The position numbers and the translations under genes are program-made. Positions 17,009 through 26,208 of a DNA stretch of 64,000 bases are shown here, piece by piece. This stretch comes from Pseudomonas putida NBRC 14164 (GTDB taxonomy: Bacteria; Pseudomonadota; Gammaproteobacteria; Pseudomonadales; Pseudomonadaceae): contig NC_021505.1 of NCBI RefSeq assembly GCF_000412675.1, positions 1,792,501-1,856,500 on the forward strand, given 5' to 3'. Below the pieces are notes generated by a model, which searched no databases, was not told the DNA's origin, and worked only from the letters and a program-made list of their open reading frames with translations. Each line of letters opens with the position of its first letter. Position 1 is the first letter of the stretch.

Positions 17009-17037
17009 ATTATATCTACACCACTTGGCGGGTCCAA
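17009..17037 (-). promoter_or_regulatory. Sigma-70 promoter of the ETF-QO gene
   Basis: Minus strand TTGGAC (17037-17032), 17-bp spacer, TATAAT (17014-17009). The -10 is a perfect consensus. Expected transcript start is near 17002, about 124 bp upstream of the GTG start. Confidence 0.75.
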
Positions 17038-17039
17038 TA

Positions 17040-17053
17040 CAAACGTTTGTTTG
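17040..17053. promoter_or_regulatory. Putative PsrA (fatty-acid-responsive TetR regulator) operator
   Basis: CAAAC, GTTT, GTTTG fits the published PsrA pattern C/G-AAAC-N2-4-GTTT-G/C. It begins two bases upstream of the -35 of the ETF-QO promoter. A weaker plus-strand promoter (TTGTTT, 18 bp, TAAAAT at 17071-17076) would overlap it, so one operator could control both ETF transcripts. The rest of the 16,879-17,428 gap has no credible gene; its last 340 bp may be a long etfB leader. Confidence 0.55.
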
Positions 17054-17428
17054 AATTTGCCGCAGGCCAGTAAAATCACAGGAACACGGCTGGAGGGTGA
17101 CCGATTTGCCGTATTGACCGGATGGGGTGTTACGGTCAAGATACGAGCGGTTTTACGTTCGCCGTAGGCTTGCAGCCGGGCGCAGGTACACCTCTAAAGA
17201 CCAGGTGTGGAGCAGGGTTTTGCGGCCTTGGGCCGGTTTGTAGTGGAGTTTACACGCCACGACAGAAAATCACCCGTGAGTATTTGTCGCAAGAGTCCGG
17301 ACAAGACTGTTCGGTCACAGTGAAGATACTGGCTCCCGGTACGTTTTTAGAGGTGCCCTTGTACCCACGCGCATCGCCGGGCTCAGCCCCAGGCGACTAT
17401 CTATTCACCGGAGAGTAACGAGGAATCC

Positions 17429-18178
17429 ATGAAGGTTCTTGTAGCTGTCAAACGAGTGGTCGACTACAACGTCAAGGTTCGCGTCAAGGCGGACAACTCC
17501 GGCGTCGACCTTGCTAACGTCAAGATGTCCATGAACCCCTTCTGCGAAATCGCCGTGGAAGAGGCCGTACGCCTGAAGGAAAAAGGCGTTGCGACCGAGA
17601 TCGTCGTCGTTTCCGTCGGCCCGACCACTGCCCAGGAGCAACTGCGTACCGCCCTGGCCCTGGGTGCCGACCGTGCCATCCTGGTAGAAGCCGCTGACGA
17701 GCTGAACTCCCTGGCGGTGGCCAAGGCGCTGAAAGCCGTTGTCGACAAGGAGCAGCCTCAGCTGGTCATTCTTGGCAAGCAGGCCATCGACAGCGACAAC
17801 AACCAGACCGGCCAGATGCTGGCTGCGCTGACCGGCTACGCCCAGGGCACCTTCGCCTCCAAGGTGGAAGTCGCCGGCGACAAGCTGAACGTCACCCGTG
17901 AAATCGATGGCGGCCTGCAGACCGTGTCGCTGAACCTGCCAGCCATCGTTACCACCGACCTGCGCCTGAACGAGCCACGCTATGCGTCGCTGCCGAACAT
18001 CATGAAGGCCAAGAAGAAGCCGCTGGAGACCGTTACTCCAGACGCGCTGGGCGTTTCCCTCGCCTCCACCAACAAGACCCTGAAAGTTGAAGCGCCGGCT
18101 GCCCGCAGCGCTGGCATCAAGGTCAAGTCGGTGGCCGAACTGGTCGAGAAGCTGAAGAACGAAGCGAAGGTAATCTAA
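17429..18178 (+). CDS. etfB: Electron transfer flavoprotein beta subunit
   Basis: 249 residues starting [20 protein letters not shown]. The ETF-beta signature is visible around [20 protein letters not shown] and the AMP-site region [18 protein letters not shown]. With EtfA it forms the soluble FAD/AMP heterodimer that collects electrons from acyl-CoA and other dehydrogenases. The ribosome-binding site is GAGG. The etfA ATG follows its stop directly. Confidence 0.95.
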   Translation: MKVLVAVKRVVDYNVKVRVKADNSGVDLANVKMSMNPFCEIAVEEAVRLKEKGVATEIVVVSVGPTTAQEQLRTALALGADRAILVEAADELNSLAVAKALKAVVDKEQPQLVILGKQAIDSDNNQTGQMLAALTGYAQGTFASKVEVAGDKLNVTREIDGGLQTVSLNLPAIVTTDLRLNEPRYASLPNIMKAKKKPLETVTPDALGVSLASTNKTLKVEAPAARSAGIKVKSVAELVEKLKNEAKVI

Positions 18179-19108
18179 ATGACTATCCTGGTTGTCGCTG
18201 AATACGAAAACGGTGCAGTAGCCCCGTCCACCCTGAACACTGTCGCCGCAGCCGCCAAGATCGGTGGTGATGTGCACGTGCTGGTCGCAGGCCAGAACGT
18301 CGGTGGCGTTGCCGAATCCGCTGCCAAGATCGCTGGTGTGGCCAAGGTGCTGGTGGCCGATAACGCCGCCTACGCCCACGCGCTGCCGGAAAACGTCGCG
18401 CCGCTGATCGTCGAGCTGGCAAAGGGCTACAGCCACGTGCTGGCCCCGGCCACCACCAATGGCAAGAACATCCTGCCGCGCGTTGCCGCGCTGCTGGACG
18501 TGGACCAGATCTCCGAGATCGTCTCGGTCGAGTCCGCCGACACCTTCAAGCGCCCGATCTATGCCGGTAACGCCATTGCCACCGTGCAATCGAGCGCTTC
18601 GATCAAGGTCATCACCGTGCGTACCACCGGCTTCGACCCAGTCGCTGCCGAAGGTGGCTCGGCTGCTGTTGAAGCGGTGAGTGCCGCGCACAACGCCGGT
18701 ATCTCGGCCTTTGTCGGTGAAGAGCTGGCCAAGTCCGACCGCCCAGAGCTGACCGCTGCCAAGATCGTCGTTTCCGGCGGCCGCGGCATGGGCAACGGTG
18801 ACAACTTCAAGCACCTGTACAGCCTGGCCGACAAGCTCGGCGCGGCCGTCGGCGCTTCGCGCGCTGCGGTCGACGCAGGCTTCGTGCCGAACGACATGCA
18901 GGTCGGCCAGACCGGCAAGATCGTTGCGCCACAGCTGTACATCGCCGTCGGTATCTCCGGTGCGATCCAGCACCTGGCCGGCATGAAAGACTCCAAAGTG
19001 ATCGTTGCGATCAACAAGGACGAAGAGGCGCCGATCTTCCAGGTGGCCGACTACGGCCTGGTTGCCGACCTGTTCGAAGCGGTTCCGGAGCTGGAAAAGC
19101 TGGTCTGA
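18179..19108 (+). CDS. etfA: Electron transfer flavoprotein alpha subunit
   Basis: 309 residues. The C-terminal FAD-binding domain carries [34 protein letters not shown] and [19 protein letters not shown], all characteristic of ETF alpha. It is cotranscribed with etfB (start directly after the etfB TAA) and followed by a terminator. Electrons go to the oxidoreductase encoded divergently upstream. Confidence 0.95.
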   Translation: MTILVVAEYENGAVAPSTLNTVAAAAKIGGDVHVLVAGQNVGGVAESAAKIAGVAKVLVADNAAYAHALPENVAPLIVELAKGYSHVLAPATTNGKNILPRVAALLDVDQISEIVSVESADTFKRPIYAGNAIATVQSSASIKVITVRTTGFDPVAAEGGSAAVEAVSAAHNAGISAFVGEELAKSDRPELTAAKIVVSGGRGMGNGDNFKHLYSLADKLGAAVGASRAAVDAGFVPNDMQVGQTGKIVAPQLYIAVGISGAIQHLAGMKDSKVIVAINKDEEAPIFQVADYGLVADLFEAVPELEKLV

Positions 19109-19130
19109 TCCGCCTGCTTCACTTATAAAG

Positions 19131-19165
19131 AACCCGGCCCTCGCATTGAGGGTCGGGTTTTTTTA
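19131..19165 (+). terminator. Rho-independent terminator after etfBA
   Basis: AACCCGGCCCTC, loop GCATT, GAGGGTCGGGTT, then a run of T. The stem has one G-T pair. Confidence 0.9.
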
Positions 19166-19183
19166 TGGGTTGAGGAGTGAGGG

Positions 19184-20005
19184 ATGACGTTGCGCGGAAC
19201 GGGCAGGGTGCTGGCATGCATGGTGGCGTTGGTGACGCCATTGGCCATGGCAGCAGGCAAGTGCGAGCGCCTGGTGGCAACCGGCAGCCCTGATGCTCCG
19301 CCTTATTCGTGGCAGGACCCGAAAGACCCGAAACACCTGATCGGCGCCAACGTCGACCTGCTGCGCCAGGTGGCTGGCGAGCTGGGGGTGAAGGTGGAGG
19401 TGCTAAGTGCTGGCCGTCGCGACCAGGCCCTGGAGGAAGTGCGCAGCGGGCGTATGGACCTGCTGCTCGATACGCCGATGCAGGTGGAACAACTGACCGC
19501 GCTGGACTACATCCACCCACCCCTTCAACTCAACGAATACCTGGTGTGGACACGCCACGATGCCACGCTGACCTTCGATGGCCCTGCGGACCTGGCCCAG
19601 TACCAGGGCAGCTTGTCCGAACGCGCGCGCCTGACCCCGGCCTTTACCGCGTTTGCCAAGGCCCAGCTGAAGCTGGTGCCAGCGCAGAACCTGACCCAGG
19701 CGTTCCAGAAACTGGTGCTTGGCCAGGTGGACTATGTGCTTGCTGGCCGCTATTCGGGCATGGCCATGGCCCAGAGCCTGGGCATGAACAATGACCTGAT
19801 CGCCCGCGGCCTGCCGGTGGACCGGCCAGGCCTGTACCTGGCCCTGTCGCACAACTCGGCATGCAATGACAGCTGGTTGCGTGGGCAATTGGCAAAAAAA
19901 CTGACAGAATTGCCGATCTCCGGTGCGTCCGAGGCGGTCCTGCAACGTAATGTCGAGCGCTGGAAAGCGCAGTTGCAGGTGCCGGCGGACGCCCCCAAAC
20001 ACTAG
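19184..20005 (+). CDS. Periplasmic solute-binding (family 3 type) protein
   Basis: 273 residues with a signal peptide (LACMVALVTPLAMAAG). The fold cues are those of family 3 extracellular binding proteins: SPDAPPYSWQDP, GANVDLLRQVAGELGVKVEV, RSGRMDLLLDTPM and LVLGQVDYVLAG. Such proteins bind amino acids or similar small molecules. No ABC permease or ATPase is adjacent; instead two lipoprotein genes follow, so it may serve sensing or envelope functions. First gene of a likely three-gene operon, 10 bp before the next. Confidence 0.8.
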   Translation: MTLRGTGRVLACMVALVTPLAMAAGKCERLVATGSPDAPPYSWQDPKDPKHLIGANVDLLRQVAGELGVKVEVLSAGRRDQALEEVRSGRMDLLLDTPMQVEQLTALDYIHPPLQLNEYLVWTRHDATLTFDGPADLAQYQGSLSERARLTPAFTAFAKAQLKLVPAQNLTQAFQKLVLGQVDYVLAGRYSGMAMAQSLGMNNDLIARGLPVDRPGLYLALSHNSACNDSWLRGQLAKKLTELPISGASEAVLQRNVERWKAQLQVPADAPKH

Positions 20006-20014
20006 GAAGATTGC

Positions 20015-20368
20015 GTGAGAACCCAACCACTAATCCTTGCCTTGGCCGTGCTCGGCCTGGCTGGCTGCGCCAATGATCCGGCCCCTGACGAGCAGATGCG
20101 CATTTCCGAACAGGCACTGGAGCAGGCCAGGGCCGTAGGTGCCACCGAGCAGGTCGAAACGCTGCACATGGCTGAAGACAAGCTGGCCCGGGCCAAGGCC
20201 AACATGCTGACCCAGGACTACCGTGATGCGCGCATGCGCGCCGAGCAGGCCGAGCTTGATGCCCGCCTGGCCGAGGCCCAGGTGCTGAACCAGAAAAGCG
20301 AAGAGCAACTGCAACTGCTGCAGTCGCGGGTCAAGCGCTTGCGCAAGCAACTGGAGGTGCAGCCATGA
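20015..20368 (+). CDS. DUF4398-type lipoprotein with coiled coil
   Basis: 117 residues from GTG at 20015. The signal ends in lipobox LGLAGC, giving a mature N-terminal cysteine. The rest is helical, with heptad-like Ala, Leu and Gln spacing (EDKLARAKANMLTQDYRDAR), as in DUF4398 proteins. Its stop overlaps the next gene as ATGA (20365-20368). Probably works with the OmpA-like lipoprotein that follows; exact role unknown. Confidence 0.8.
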   Translation: MRTQPLILALAVLGLAGCANDPAPDEQMRISEQALEQARAVGATEQVETLHMAEDKLARAKANMLTQDYRDARMRAEQAELDARLAEAQVLNQKSEEQLQLLQSRVKRLRKQLEVQP

Positions 20369-21177
20369 TGCGCCGTACACCATTGGCCGCGCTGGCGTTG
20401 CTGGCGCTGGCAGCAGGCTTGCAAGGTTGTGCCAGCCAGCGCAGCTCTGCTGCGCTGGATGAAGCCAGTGCCACCTTCGCCAAGGTCAAGGATGATTCCG
20501 ATGTGCTGCGCAGTGCGCCACGTGACGTGATCCGCGCAGGTGAGTCGCTGGCCCGTGCCGAGCGCCTGTCCAGCTATATCGGCACCGGTTCCGATGTGCG
20601 TCATTACGCTTACCTTAGCCAGCGCTACAGTGAAATTGCCAGTGAGCATGCCAAGCTGGCGCTGAACCAGGAGCGCCAGGCCAAGCTTGACCTCGAGCGT
20701 CAGCGCCTGCAGTTGGCGTTGCGCGAGGCCAAGCTGGCCAGCGTGCAGCAGCAGGGCAAGTGGGTCGAGTCGCAGATCGCTGCGCTGGCTTCGGAGCAGA
20801 CTGATCGTGGCCTGGTGATGACGCTGGGTGACGTGCTGTTTGATACTGGCCGTGCTGAGCTGAAGAATTCGGCCAGCCGTACCGTGCTCAAGCTGGTGCA
20901 GTTCCTTCAGCTCAACCCGCGGCGGGTAGTGCGTATCGAAGGTTATACCGACAGCACTGGCGCGGCCGAAGACAACCTGAAACTGTCCCGCGACCGGGCG
21001 CAGGCCGTGGCCGACATGCTGGTGGACCTTGGCATCGACGAAAAGCGCCTGCAGGTCGAGGGCTATGGCGACCAGTATCCGATCGAGGCCAACGCCTCTG
21101 AGCGGGGCAGGGCGCAGAACCGCCGCGTGGAGATCGTGTTCTCCGACGACAAGGGCAGGCTCGCGCCTGCGCGCTGA
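20365..21177 (+). CDS. OmpA-family lipoprotein with N-terminal DUF4398-like region
   Basis: 270 residues. Signal with lipobox (AAGLQGC); a helical central region of about 120 residues resembling the previous protein; then an OmpA/MotB peptidoglycan-binding domain with TLGDVLFDTGRAELKNSASR, VRIEGYTDSTGAAEDNLKLS and RAQNRRVEIVF. It should anchor the outer membrane to peptidoglycan. Translationally coupled to the preceding lipoprotein. Confidence 0.88.
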   Translation: MMRRTPLAALALLALAAGLQGCASQRSSAALDEASATFAKVKDDSDVLRSAPRDVIRAGESLARAERLSSYIGTGSDVRHYAYLSQRYSEIASEHAKLALNQERQAKLDLERQRLQLALREAKLASVQQQGKWVESQIAALASEQTDRGLVMTLGDVLFDTGRAELKNSASRTVLKLVQFLQLNPRRVVRIEGYTDSTGAAEDNLKLSRDRAQAVADMLVDLGIDEKRLQVEGYGDQYPIEANASERGRAQNRRVEIVFSDDKGRLAPAR

Positions 21178-21210
21178 TCGCTGGCGTGCGGAGGACGGCA
21201 CCGGCTTTGC

Positions 21211-21312
21211 CGGTGTTCGCGGCTAAAGTCGCTCCCACAGGGTAGTGTCAAGCCCAGGACATGTGCAGAACCTGTAGGCGCGGCCTTGTGCCGCGAAACG
21301 GCCGCAATGCGG
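21211..21312. repeat. REP-like elements between the OmpA-like gene and the MocR regulator
   Basis: TTCGCGGCTAAAGTCGCTCC followed by CACAGG (from about 21216), and, further on, GTAGGCGCGGCCTTGTGCCG with a GGCCGCAATGCGGCC hairpin and a T-rich tail near 21317. These are degenerate REP units; the last hairpin may stop transcription of the upstream operon. Confidence 0.55.
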
Positions 21313-21456
21313 CCCTGCTTTTTGTCGGCTTAGTCGTTTCGATAGCTATCACGCTATTGTATTGTCGACTATGTTGCATTCTGTCCCAGTACACTTTGCA
21401 ACTGTTACGGTATCCTCTACCGTCACTGAGCCGTACAAGAACAACGAGCCGCCGCC

Positions 21457-22899
21457 ATGACCAACCTGCTGCTGTACCAGCGTATCGCCCAGCAACTGGC
21501 CGATGACATCCGTCGTGGTGTCTACCAGCCAGGCGAGCGGGTACCCTCCGTGCGCAAGATGAGTGCCCAGCTCAATGTCAGCCATGCCACGGTGCTGCAG
21601 GCCTATGCCAACCTCGAAGACCAAGGGTTGATCCGCGCGCGGCCACAATCTGGCTACTACGTGCACCAGACGCCGGCCCTGACCGCGCAAACCCCGGACA
21701 TTGCCCGGGTGGAGCGCCCGGGCCTGGTCACCCGTGCCAGCATCATCCAGCAAGTGCTGACCGAGGCGCGCCGTGATGGCGTGTTCCCGTTCGGCGCCGC
21801 GGTGCCGCATGTCGACTACCTGCCAGTGCGTGCCCTGCATCAGCAAATTGCCAAGGTCACCCGCTTTCACAGTCCGCGCGCCTTCAGTTACATGTTCAGC
21901 CCCGGTTTCGAGCCGCTGCGCCGGCAGATCGCCATTCGCATGCGCGATGCCGGCGTGCTGGTCGACCCGCGTGAAGTGATCGTGACCCATGGCTGTGTCG
22001 ATGCCCTGCAAATGTCCCTGCGCGTTTTGACCCGCCCGGGCGATCTGATCGCTGCCGAGTCGCCGACCTATTACGGGTTGCTGCAACTGGCCGATTTGCT
22101 GGGCCTGAAAGTGATCGAAATCCCCAGCGATCCATCCACGGGTATTAGCCTTGAAGCCTTGCAGCTGGCGGCTAACCAGTGGTCGATCAAGGCCCTGGTA
22201 TTGACGGCGCGCCTGAGCAATCCGCTGGGTGGCACGGTCCCTGAGGAGCGGCAAAAGCAATTGCTGCGTCTGGCGTCAGACTTCGATATTCAGATTATCG
22301 AGGACGACATCTATGGCGAGTTGATGTTCGAGCAAGGCAAGACCAAGGCGCTGAAGGCATTCGACCGCCTGGACCGGGTGATCTACTGTTCAAGCTTCTC
22401 CAAGACCCTGTCCCCTGGTGTGCGCGTTGGCTGGATGATCGCCGGGCGCTATCAGGACGAAATTCAGCGCCTGCAGACCTTCACCACCCATTCGGCCTGT
22501 AGCGTGACGCAGATGGGGGTGGCGGCCTACCTGGAAAATGGCGGTTACGACCGGCACCTGCGCTACATCCGCCAGGAGTATCGCAAGAACCTCAGTGCCT
22601 ACCAGTTGGCGGTGCAGCAGCACTTCCCCGAGGGTACCCAGATGACCCGGCCCACGGGCGGTTTCATCCTCTGGATAAGCCTGCCCGGGCGGGTCAATAC
22701 CCAGGAGCTGCATGTGCGGGCGCTGGAGCAAGGCATCAGTATCGCGCCGGGGTTAATATTCAGTAACACAGAACAGTTCAACCACTGCATCCGCCTTAAT
22801 TGTGGCATCCCGTGGAACAAAGAGGCCGAGCGGGCAGTGATTACGCTGGGTTTGCTGGCTCAGCAGTTGTGCAGGGAGCCTGCGCTCACACTTTTGTAA
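21457..22899 (+). CDS. MocR-type regulator: GntR DNA-binding domain fused to aminotransferase-like domain
   Basis: 480 residues. A winged helix of the GntR family fills residues 1-70 (GVYQPGERVPSVRKMSAQLN). A class I aminotransferase-like domain follows, with the PLP lysine in YCSSFSKTLSPGVRVGW. MocR proteins use PLP plus an amino-compound as effector and usually control an adjacent gene, but both flanking genes look unrelated, so it may regulate itself or a distant target. An AAGAACAA motif (21437-21444), as bound by Hfq/Crc, lies 12 bp before the ATG. Confidence 0.9.
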   Translation: MTNLLLYQRIAQQLADDIRRGVYQPGERVPSVRKMSAQLNVSHATVLQAYANLEDQGLIRARPQSGYYVHQTPALTAQTPDIARVERPGLVTRASIIQQVLTEARRDGVFPFGAAVPHVDYLPVRALHQQIAKVTRFHSPRAFSYMFSPGFEPLRRQIAIRMRDAGVLVDPREVIVTHGCVDALQMSLRVLTRPGDLIAAESPTYYGLLQLADLLGLKVIEIPSDPSTGISLEALQLAANQWSIKALVLTARLSNPLGGTVPEERQKQLLRLASDFDIQIIEDDIYGELMFEQGKTKALKAFDRLDRVIYCSSFSKTLSPGVRVGWMIAGRYQDEIQRLQTFTTHSACSVTQMGVAAYLENGGYDRHLRYIRQEYRKNLSAYQLAVQQHFPEGTQMTRPTGGFILWISLPGRVNTQELHVRALEQGISIAPGLIFSNTEQFNHCIRLNCGIPWNKEAERAVITLGLLAQQLCREPALTLL

Positions 22900-22963
22900 G
22901 GCTTGCCAGCCGCCCGTGGAACATGGAGCATACGCACCTTTCTTGCCAGTCTGTCCATTTGCC

Positions 22964-23443
22964 ATGAAAGCTTTGCGCCGTTTTGCCTTGATCTTGTGCC
23001 TAGCACCGTTCTGCTACCTGGGCAGCCCAGCGTTGGCTGCGCAGCCGGCAAGCCAGGTGCAGGCAGCCCAGGGCAAAAATGTGCAAAAAAAGGCGCCAGC
23101 CAAGCCTGCGCAGAAGCAGGTGGTGAAGAAGGCTGGCAACAGCAAGGCCAAGGCGCACAAGCCGGTCAGCAAAGCGGTCGCCAAACCATTGCCCAAGGCA
23201 AAGCTGGACCTCAGCCTGCCTGTCGATATGGTCGACAACCTGGAGCCGAATGTGGGTACCCCGTCGCCCATCCAGCGGCGCAAACCTTTGCTGCCGCCCA
23301 TGTTTACCGAAAAGCCGGAAACCAGCGACAGCCCGTTCCAGCTCAATGGCCGCTTGATCAATAACGAAATGCAGCTGCAGTTGCGTAATGACAGCCGTCA
23401 TGACGTGGAAGGGGCAGCCATCGATTTCGAGTATCGCCAGTAG
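22964..23443 (+). CDS. Exported lysine-rich protein of unknown function
   Basis: 159 residues from ATG at 22964, where a signal peptide begins (MKALRRFALILCLAPFCYLG, then ALAAQ cleavage). The mature N-terminal third is very rich in Lys, Ala, Gln and Pro and likely disordered. The C-terminal part (NGRLINNEMQLQLRNDSRHD) looks ordered and is probably a small beta-structure. An in-frame ATG at 22916 is less likely because it would bury the signal peptide. Function unknown; periplasmic. Confidence 0.75.
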   Translation: MKALRRFALILCLAPFCYLGSPALAAQPASQVQAAQGKNVQKKAPAKPAQKQVVKKAGNSKAKAHKPVSKAVAKPLPKAKLDLSLPVDMVDNLEPNVGTPSPIQRRKPLLPPMFTEKPETSDSPFQLNGRLINNEMQLQLRNDSRHDVEGAAIDFEYRQ

Positions 23444-23572
23444 CCGGGAACTGACTGCCGGGTCACGGCAAATTTCATCGTGCCAGTAATTTCAAACGCC
23501 TGTTTGAGCGGTTACTATCCAGGGACGTTCGTCCCGTTTTGTTCCAGGGAGTCCTGATTTTGGTGAATAACC

Positions 23573-23827
23573 ATGAATTGCCGTGAGGGCTGTGGTGCCT
23601 GCTGCATCGCCCCGTCCATCACTTCTGCGATGCCGCGCATGCCCAATGGCAAGCCGGCTGGCGAGCGCTGCCTGCACCTGACGGCTGCCAACCTCTGCGA
23701 CCTGTTCGGCAAGCCCGAGCGGCCGGCGGTATGTGGCGGCTTCAAGGCAGATGTCGAGGTGTGCGGCAGTGATCGTGACGAGGCAATCAGGATTCTTGGC
23801 TGGTGGGAACAGATGACGGCGGCGTGA
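23573..23827 (+). CDS. YkgJ-family cysteine-cluster protein
   Basis: 84 residues. Cysteines are arranged as CREGCGACC near the start, then CLHL, LCDLF and VCGGF, the pattern of the YkgJ/CxxCxxCC zinc- or iron-binding family. Short cytoplasmic protein of unknown role. It precedes the START-domain gene by 30 bp, probably in the same transcript. Confidence 0.8.
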   Translation: MNCREGCGACCIAPSITSAMPRMPNGKPAGERCLHLTAANLCDLFGKPERPAVCGGFKADVEVCGSDRDEAIRILGWWEQMTAA

Positions 23828-23857
23828 CAGGCTGGATCTTCGACAACAAGGATAAAC

Positions 23858-24466
23858 ATGATGAGATCGTTCAAGCGTATTGCACTGCTGTGTGGCGTGG
23901 GTGTTCTGCTGTCGCCTGCGGCCTGGGCCGAAAACTGGCAGGTGGCCAAGGACGAGGAGGGGATCAAGATATCCCTCAGCGAAGTGGCTGGTTCCAAGTA
24001 CAAGGCCTATCAGGGCGTCACCGTGATCAAGGCACCGCTGGCCAAGGTGCAGGCGTTGCAGGAAGACGCGGTCGGGGCCTGTGCATGGATTCATGAGTGC
24101 AAGTCGCAGAAGCTGCTCAAGCATGAGGGTGACCAGAGCTGGACCTACACCCAGTTCAATACGCCATGGCCGGTGACGCCGCGTGATTCGATCTTGCGTG
24201 TGACGACTGTCAAGGGGGCGGACGGCAGCCTGGTGCGGAACTTGAAGGAAGAACCGACCTATCTACCGGAAGAGAAGGGCTTTGTGCGGGTAGCCAAGGT
24301 TGAGGGCTTCTGGAAGCTGGTGCCCAAGGGCGACAGTACGGAAGTGACCTACCAGGTGCACACCGAGCCGGGTGGTAGCGTGCCGGCGATGGTGGCCAAC
24401 AAGTTCGTGGTGGATGCGCCGTTCAATACCCTGAAAGGGCTGCGCGAGCGGGCTGAGAAAAACTGA
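23858..24466 (+). CDS. Periplasmic START-domain lipid-binding-like protein
   Basis: 202 residues with a signal peptide (IALLCGVGVLLSPAAWAE). The rest resembles bacterial START-domain proteins: NWQVAKDEEGIKISLSEVAG, FNTPWPVTPRDSILRVTTVK, GFWKLVPKGDSTEVTYQVHT. Such proteins bind hydrophobic ligands; ligand unknown. Starts with two ATG codons; either could be used. A terminator shared with gltA follows. Confidence 0.82.
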   Translation: MMRSFKRIALLCGVGVLLSPAAWAENWQVAKDEEGIKISLSEVAGSKYKAYQGVTVIKAPLAKVQALQEDAVGACAWIHECKSQKLLKHEGDQSWTYTQFNTPWPVTPRDSILRVTTVKGADGSLVRNLKEEPTYLPEEKGFVRVAKVEGFWKLVPKGDSTEVTYQVHTEPGGSVPAMVANKFVVDAPFNTLKGLRERAEKN

Positions 24467-24524
24467 GGTTTAACGCGTGGCTCCCGCAAGGGCCGAGCTG
24501 CGGCCATCAGGACCTGGAATAAAA

Positions 24525-24550
24525 AAGGCTGCCTAAGGGCAGCCTTTTTG
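24525..24550. terminator. Bidirectional terminator between the START gene and gltA
   Basis: AAGGCTGCC, loop TAAG, GGCAGCCTT, flanked by A-run and T-run, so it can serve both convergent genes. Confidence 0.9.
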
Positions 24551-24566
24551 CGTTCGGCTAAAAAGC

Positions 24567-25856
24567 TTACTTGCGGTCTTTCAGTGCAGTGATGTCGCGT
24601 TTTTGCTCGCCGGTGTACAGCTGGCGCGGACGGCCGATCTTGTACGGGCTGGAGAGCATTTCTTTCCAGTGCGAGATCCAGCCCACGGTACGTGCCAGGG
24701 CGAAGATCACGGTGAACATGCTGGTCGGAATGCCGATTGCCTTGAGGATGATCCCCGAGTAGAAGTCGACGTTCGGGTACAGCGAGCGCTCGATGAAGTA
24801 CGGATCGGTCAGGGCGATCTCTTCGAGGCGCATGGCCAGTTCCAGCTGCGGGTCGTTCTTGATGCCCAGCTCGCGCAGGACTTCGTCGCAGGTCTGCTTC
24901 ATCACGGTGGCGCGCGGGTCGCGGTTCTTGTACACGCGGTGACCGAAGCCCATCAGCTTGAACGGGTCGTTCTTGTCCTTGGCCTTGGCGATAAACGTGT
25001 CGATGTTCGAGACATCGCCGATTTCATCGAGCATGGTCAGGACGGCTTCGTTCGCACCGCCGTGGGCCGGGCCCCAGAGTGCGGCGATACCGGCGGCGAT
25101 ACAGGCGAACGGGTTGGCACCCGACGAGCCGGCCAGGCGGACGGTGGAAGTGGAGGCGTTCTGCTCGTGGTCGGCGTGGAGGATGAAGATCCGGTCCATT
25201 GCCTTGGCCAGCACCGGGCTGATCGGTTTGATCTCGCAGGGGGTGTTGAACATCATGTGCAGGAAGTTTTCCGCGTACGACAGGTCGTTGCGCGGGTACA
25301 TCATCGGCTGGCCCATGGAGTACTTGTAGACCATCGCGGCCAGGGTCGGCATCTTGGCGACCAGGCGCACCGCGGAGATTTCGCGGTGTTGCGGGTTATT
25401 GATATCCAGGGAGTCGTGATAGAACGCCGACAGGGCGCCGACCACGCCGCACATCACCGCCATTGGGTGAGCGTCGCGGCGGAAGCCGTTGAAGAAGGAC
25501 TTCAGCTGCTCGTGAACCATGGTGTGGTTCTTGACGGTGCTGACGAACTGGGCCTTCTGCTCGGCATTCGGCAGTTCGCCGTTGAGCAGCAGGTAGCAGG
25601 TTTCGAGGTAGTCGGATTGCTCGGCGAGTTGCTCGATCGGGTAGCCGCGGTGCAGCAGGATACCTTTGTCGCCGTCAATGTAGGTGATCTTCGACTCGCA
25701 CGAGGCAGTCGCCATGAAACCAGGGTCGAAGGTGAAGTGACCAGTGGCCCCCAACCCGCGGACGTCGATTACATCAGGACCAACGGTGCCGGTTAAAATG
25801 GGCAGCTCGACGGGGGCAGCGCCCTCGATGACCAACTGCGCTTTTTTGTCAGCCAT
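24567..25856 (-). CDS. gltA: Citrate synthase (type II, NADH-sensitive class)
   Basis: 429 residues. Catalytic region motifs: [53 protein letters not shown] and [19 protein letters not shown]. Condenses acetyl-CoA and oxaloacetate, the entry step of the TCA cycle. Length is that of the hexameric Gram-negative type. It is divergent from the sdh operon with a clear promoter and an approximately 50-nt leader. Confidence 0.97.
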   Translation of the reverse strand: MADKKAQLVIEGAAPVELPILTGTVGPDVIDVRGLGATGHFTFDPGFMATASCESKITYIDGDKGILLHRGYPIEQLAEQSDYLETCYLLLNGELPNAEQKAQFVSTVKNHTMVHEQLKSFFNGFRRDAHPMAVMCGVVGALSAFYHDSLDINNPQHREISAVRLVAKMPTLAAMVYKYSMGQPMMYPRNDLSYAENFLHMMFNTPCEIKPISPVLAKAMDRIFILHADHEQNASTSTVRLAGSSGANPFACIAAGIAALWGPAHGGANEAVLTMLDEIGDVSNIDTFIAKAKDKNDPFKLMGFGHRVYKNRDPRATVMKQTCDEVLRELGIKNDPQLELAMRLEEIALTDPYFIERSLYPNVDFYSGIILKAIGIPTSMFTVIFALARTVGWISHWKEMLSSPYKIGRPRQLYTGEQKRDITALKDRK

Positions 25857-25914
25857 GTGGCCTCCTATTAATGCTAGAAATCATCAGACAGACCCCCCAC
25901 GCAGGGCCCGCACC

Positions 25915-25942
25915 ACTATAGAGGGATAAATTCAGATGTCAA
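25915..25942 (-). promoter_or_regulatory. Sigma-70 promoter of gltA
   Basis: Minus strand TTGACA (25942-25937), 16-bp spacer, TATAGT (25920-25915). The -35 is consensus. It lies about 60 bp upstream of the gltA ATG. The 25,857-26,208 gap otherwise holds the sdh promoter and leader, with no gene. Confidence 0.85.
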
Positions 25943-26056
25943 TTTGCCTAAAGGCTTGTTGAAACAGGCATTCAAGCCTGATTTTTCCCGAAATTCTCGC
26001 CCATTTACGCCTTTTGTTCGTTAAAGGCAATGCGCTATTTGGGCTACCCCGTCACG

Positions 26057-26085
26057 TTGTCATAAGCAGCCTAACTGTCTATACT
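26057..26085 (+). promoter_or_regulatory. Sigma-70 promoter of the sdh operon
   Basis: TTGTCA (26057-26062), 17-bp spacer, TATACT (26080-26085). The leader to the sdhC GTG start would be about 115 nt. Confidence 0.8.
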
Positions 26086-26208
26086 CGGCACCCGACCGCC
26101 AGGGGCTTGCAAGCCCGAACTGCTGGGGGTCGCCGTTCCCTGGGTGGTGGGTACCTGACCAGTACACTTACCAACAACTTTGCCCTGATTCGCTAGGGGC
26201 TCTTCAGT

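Noticed and set aside
17122..17418. 98-codon frame in the etfB leader
   Set aside because: No good start signal or domain; its composition looks like noncoding leader.
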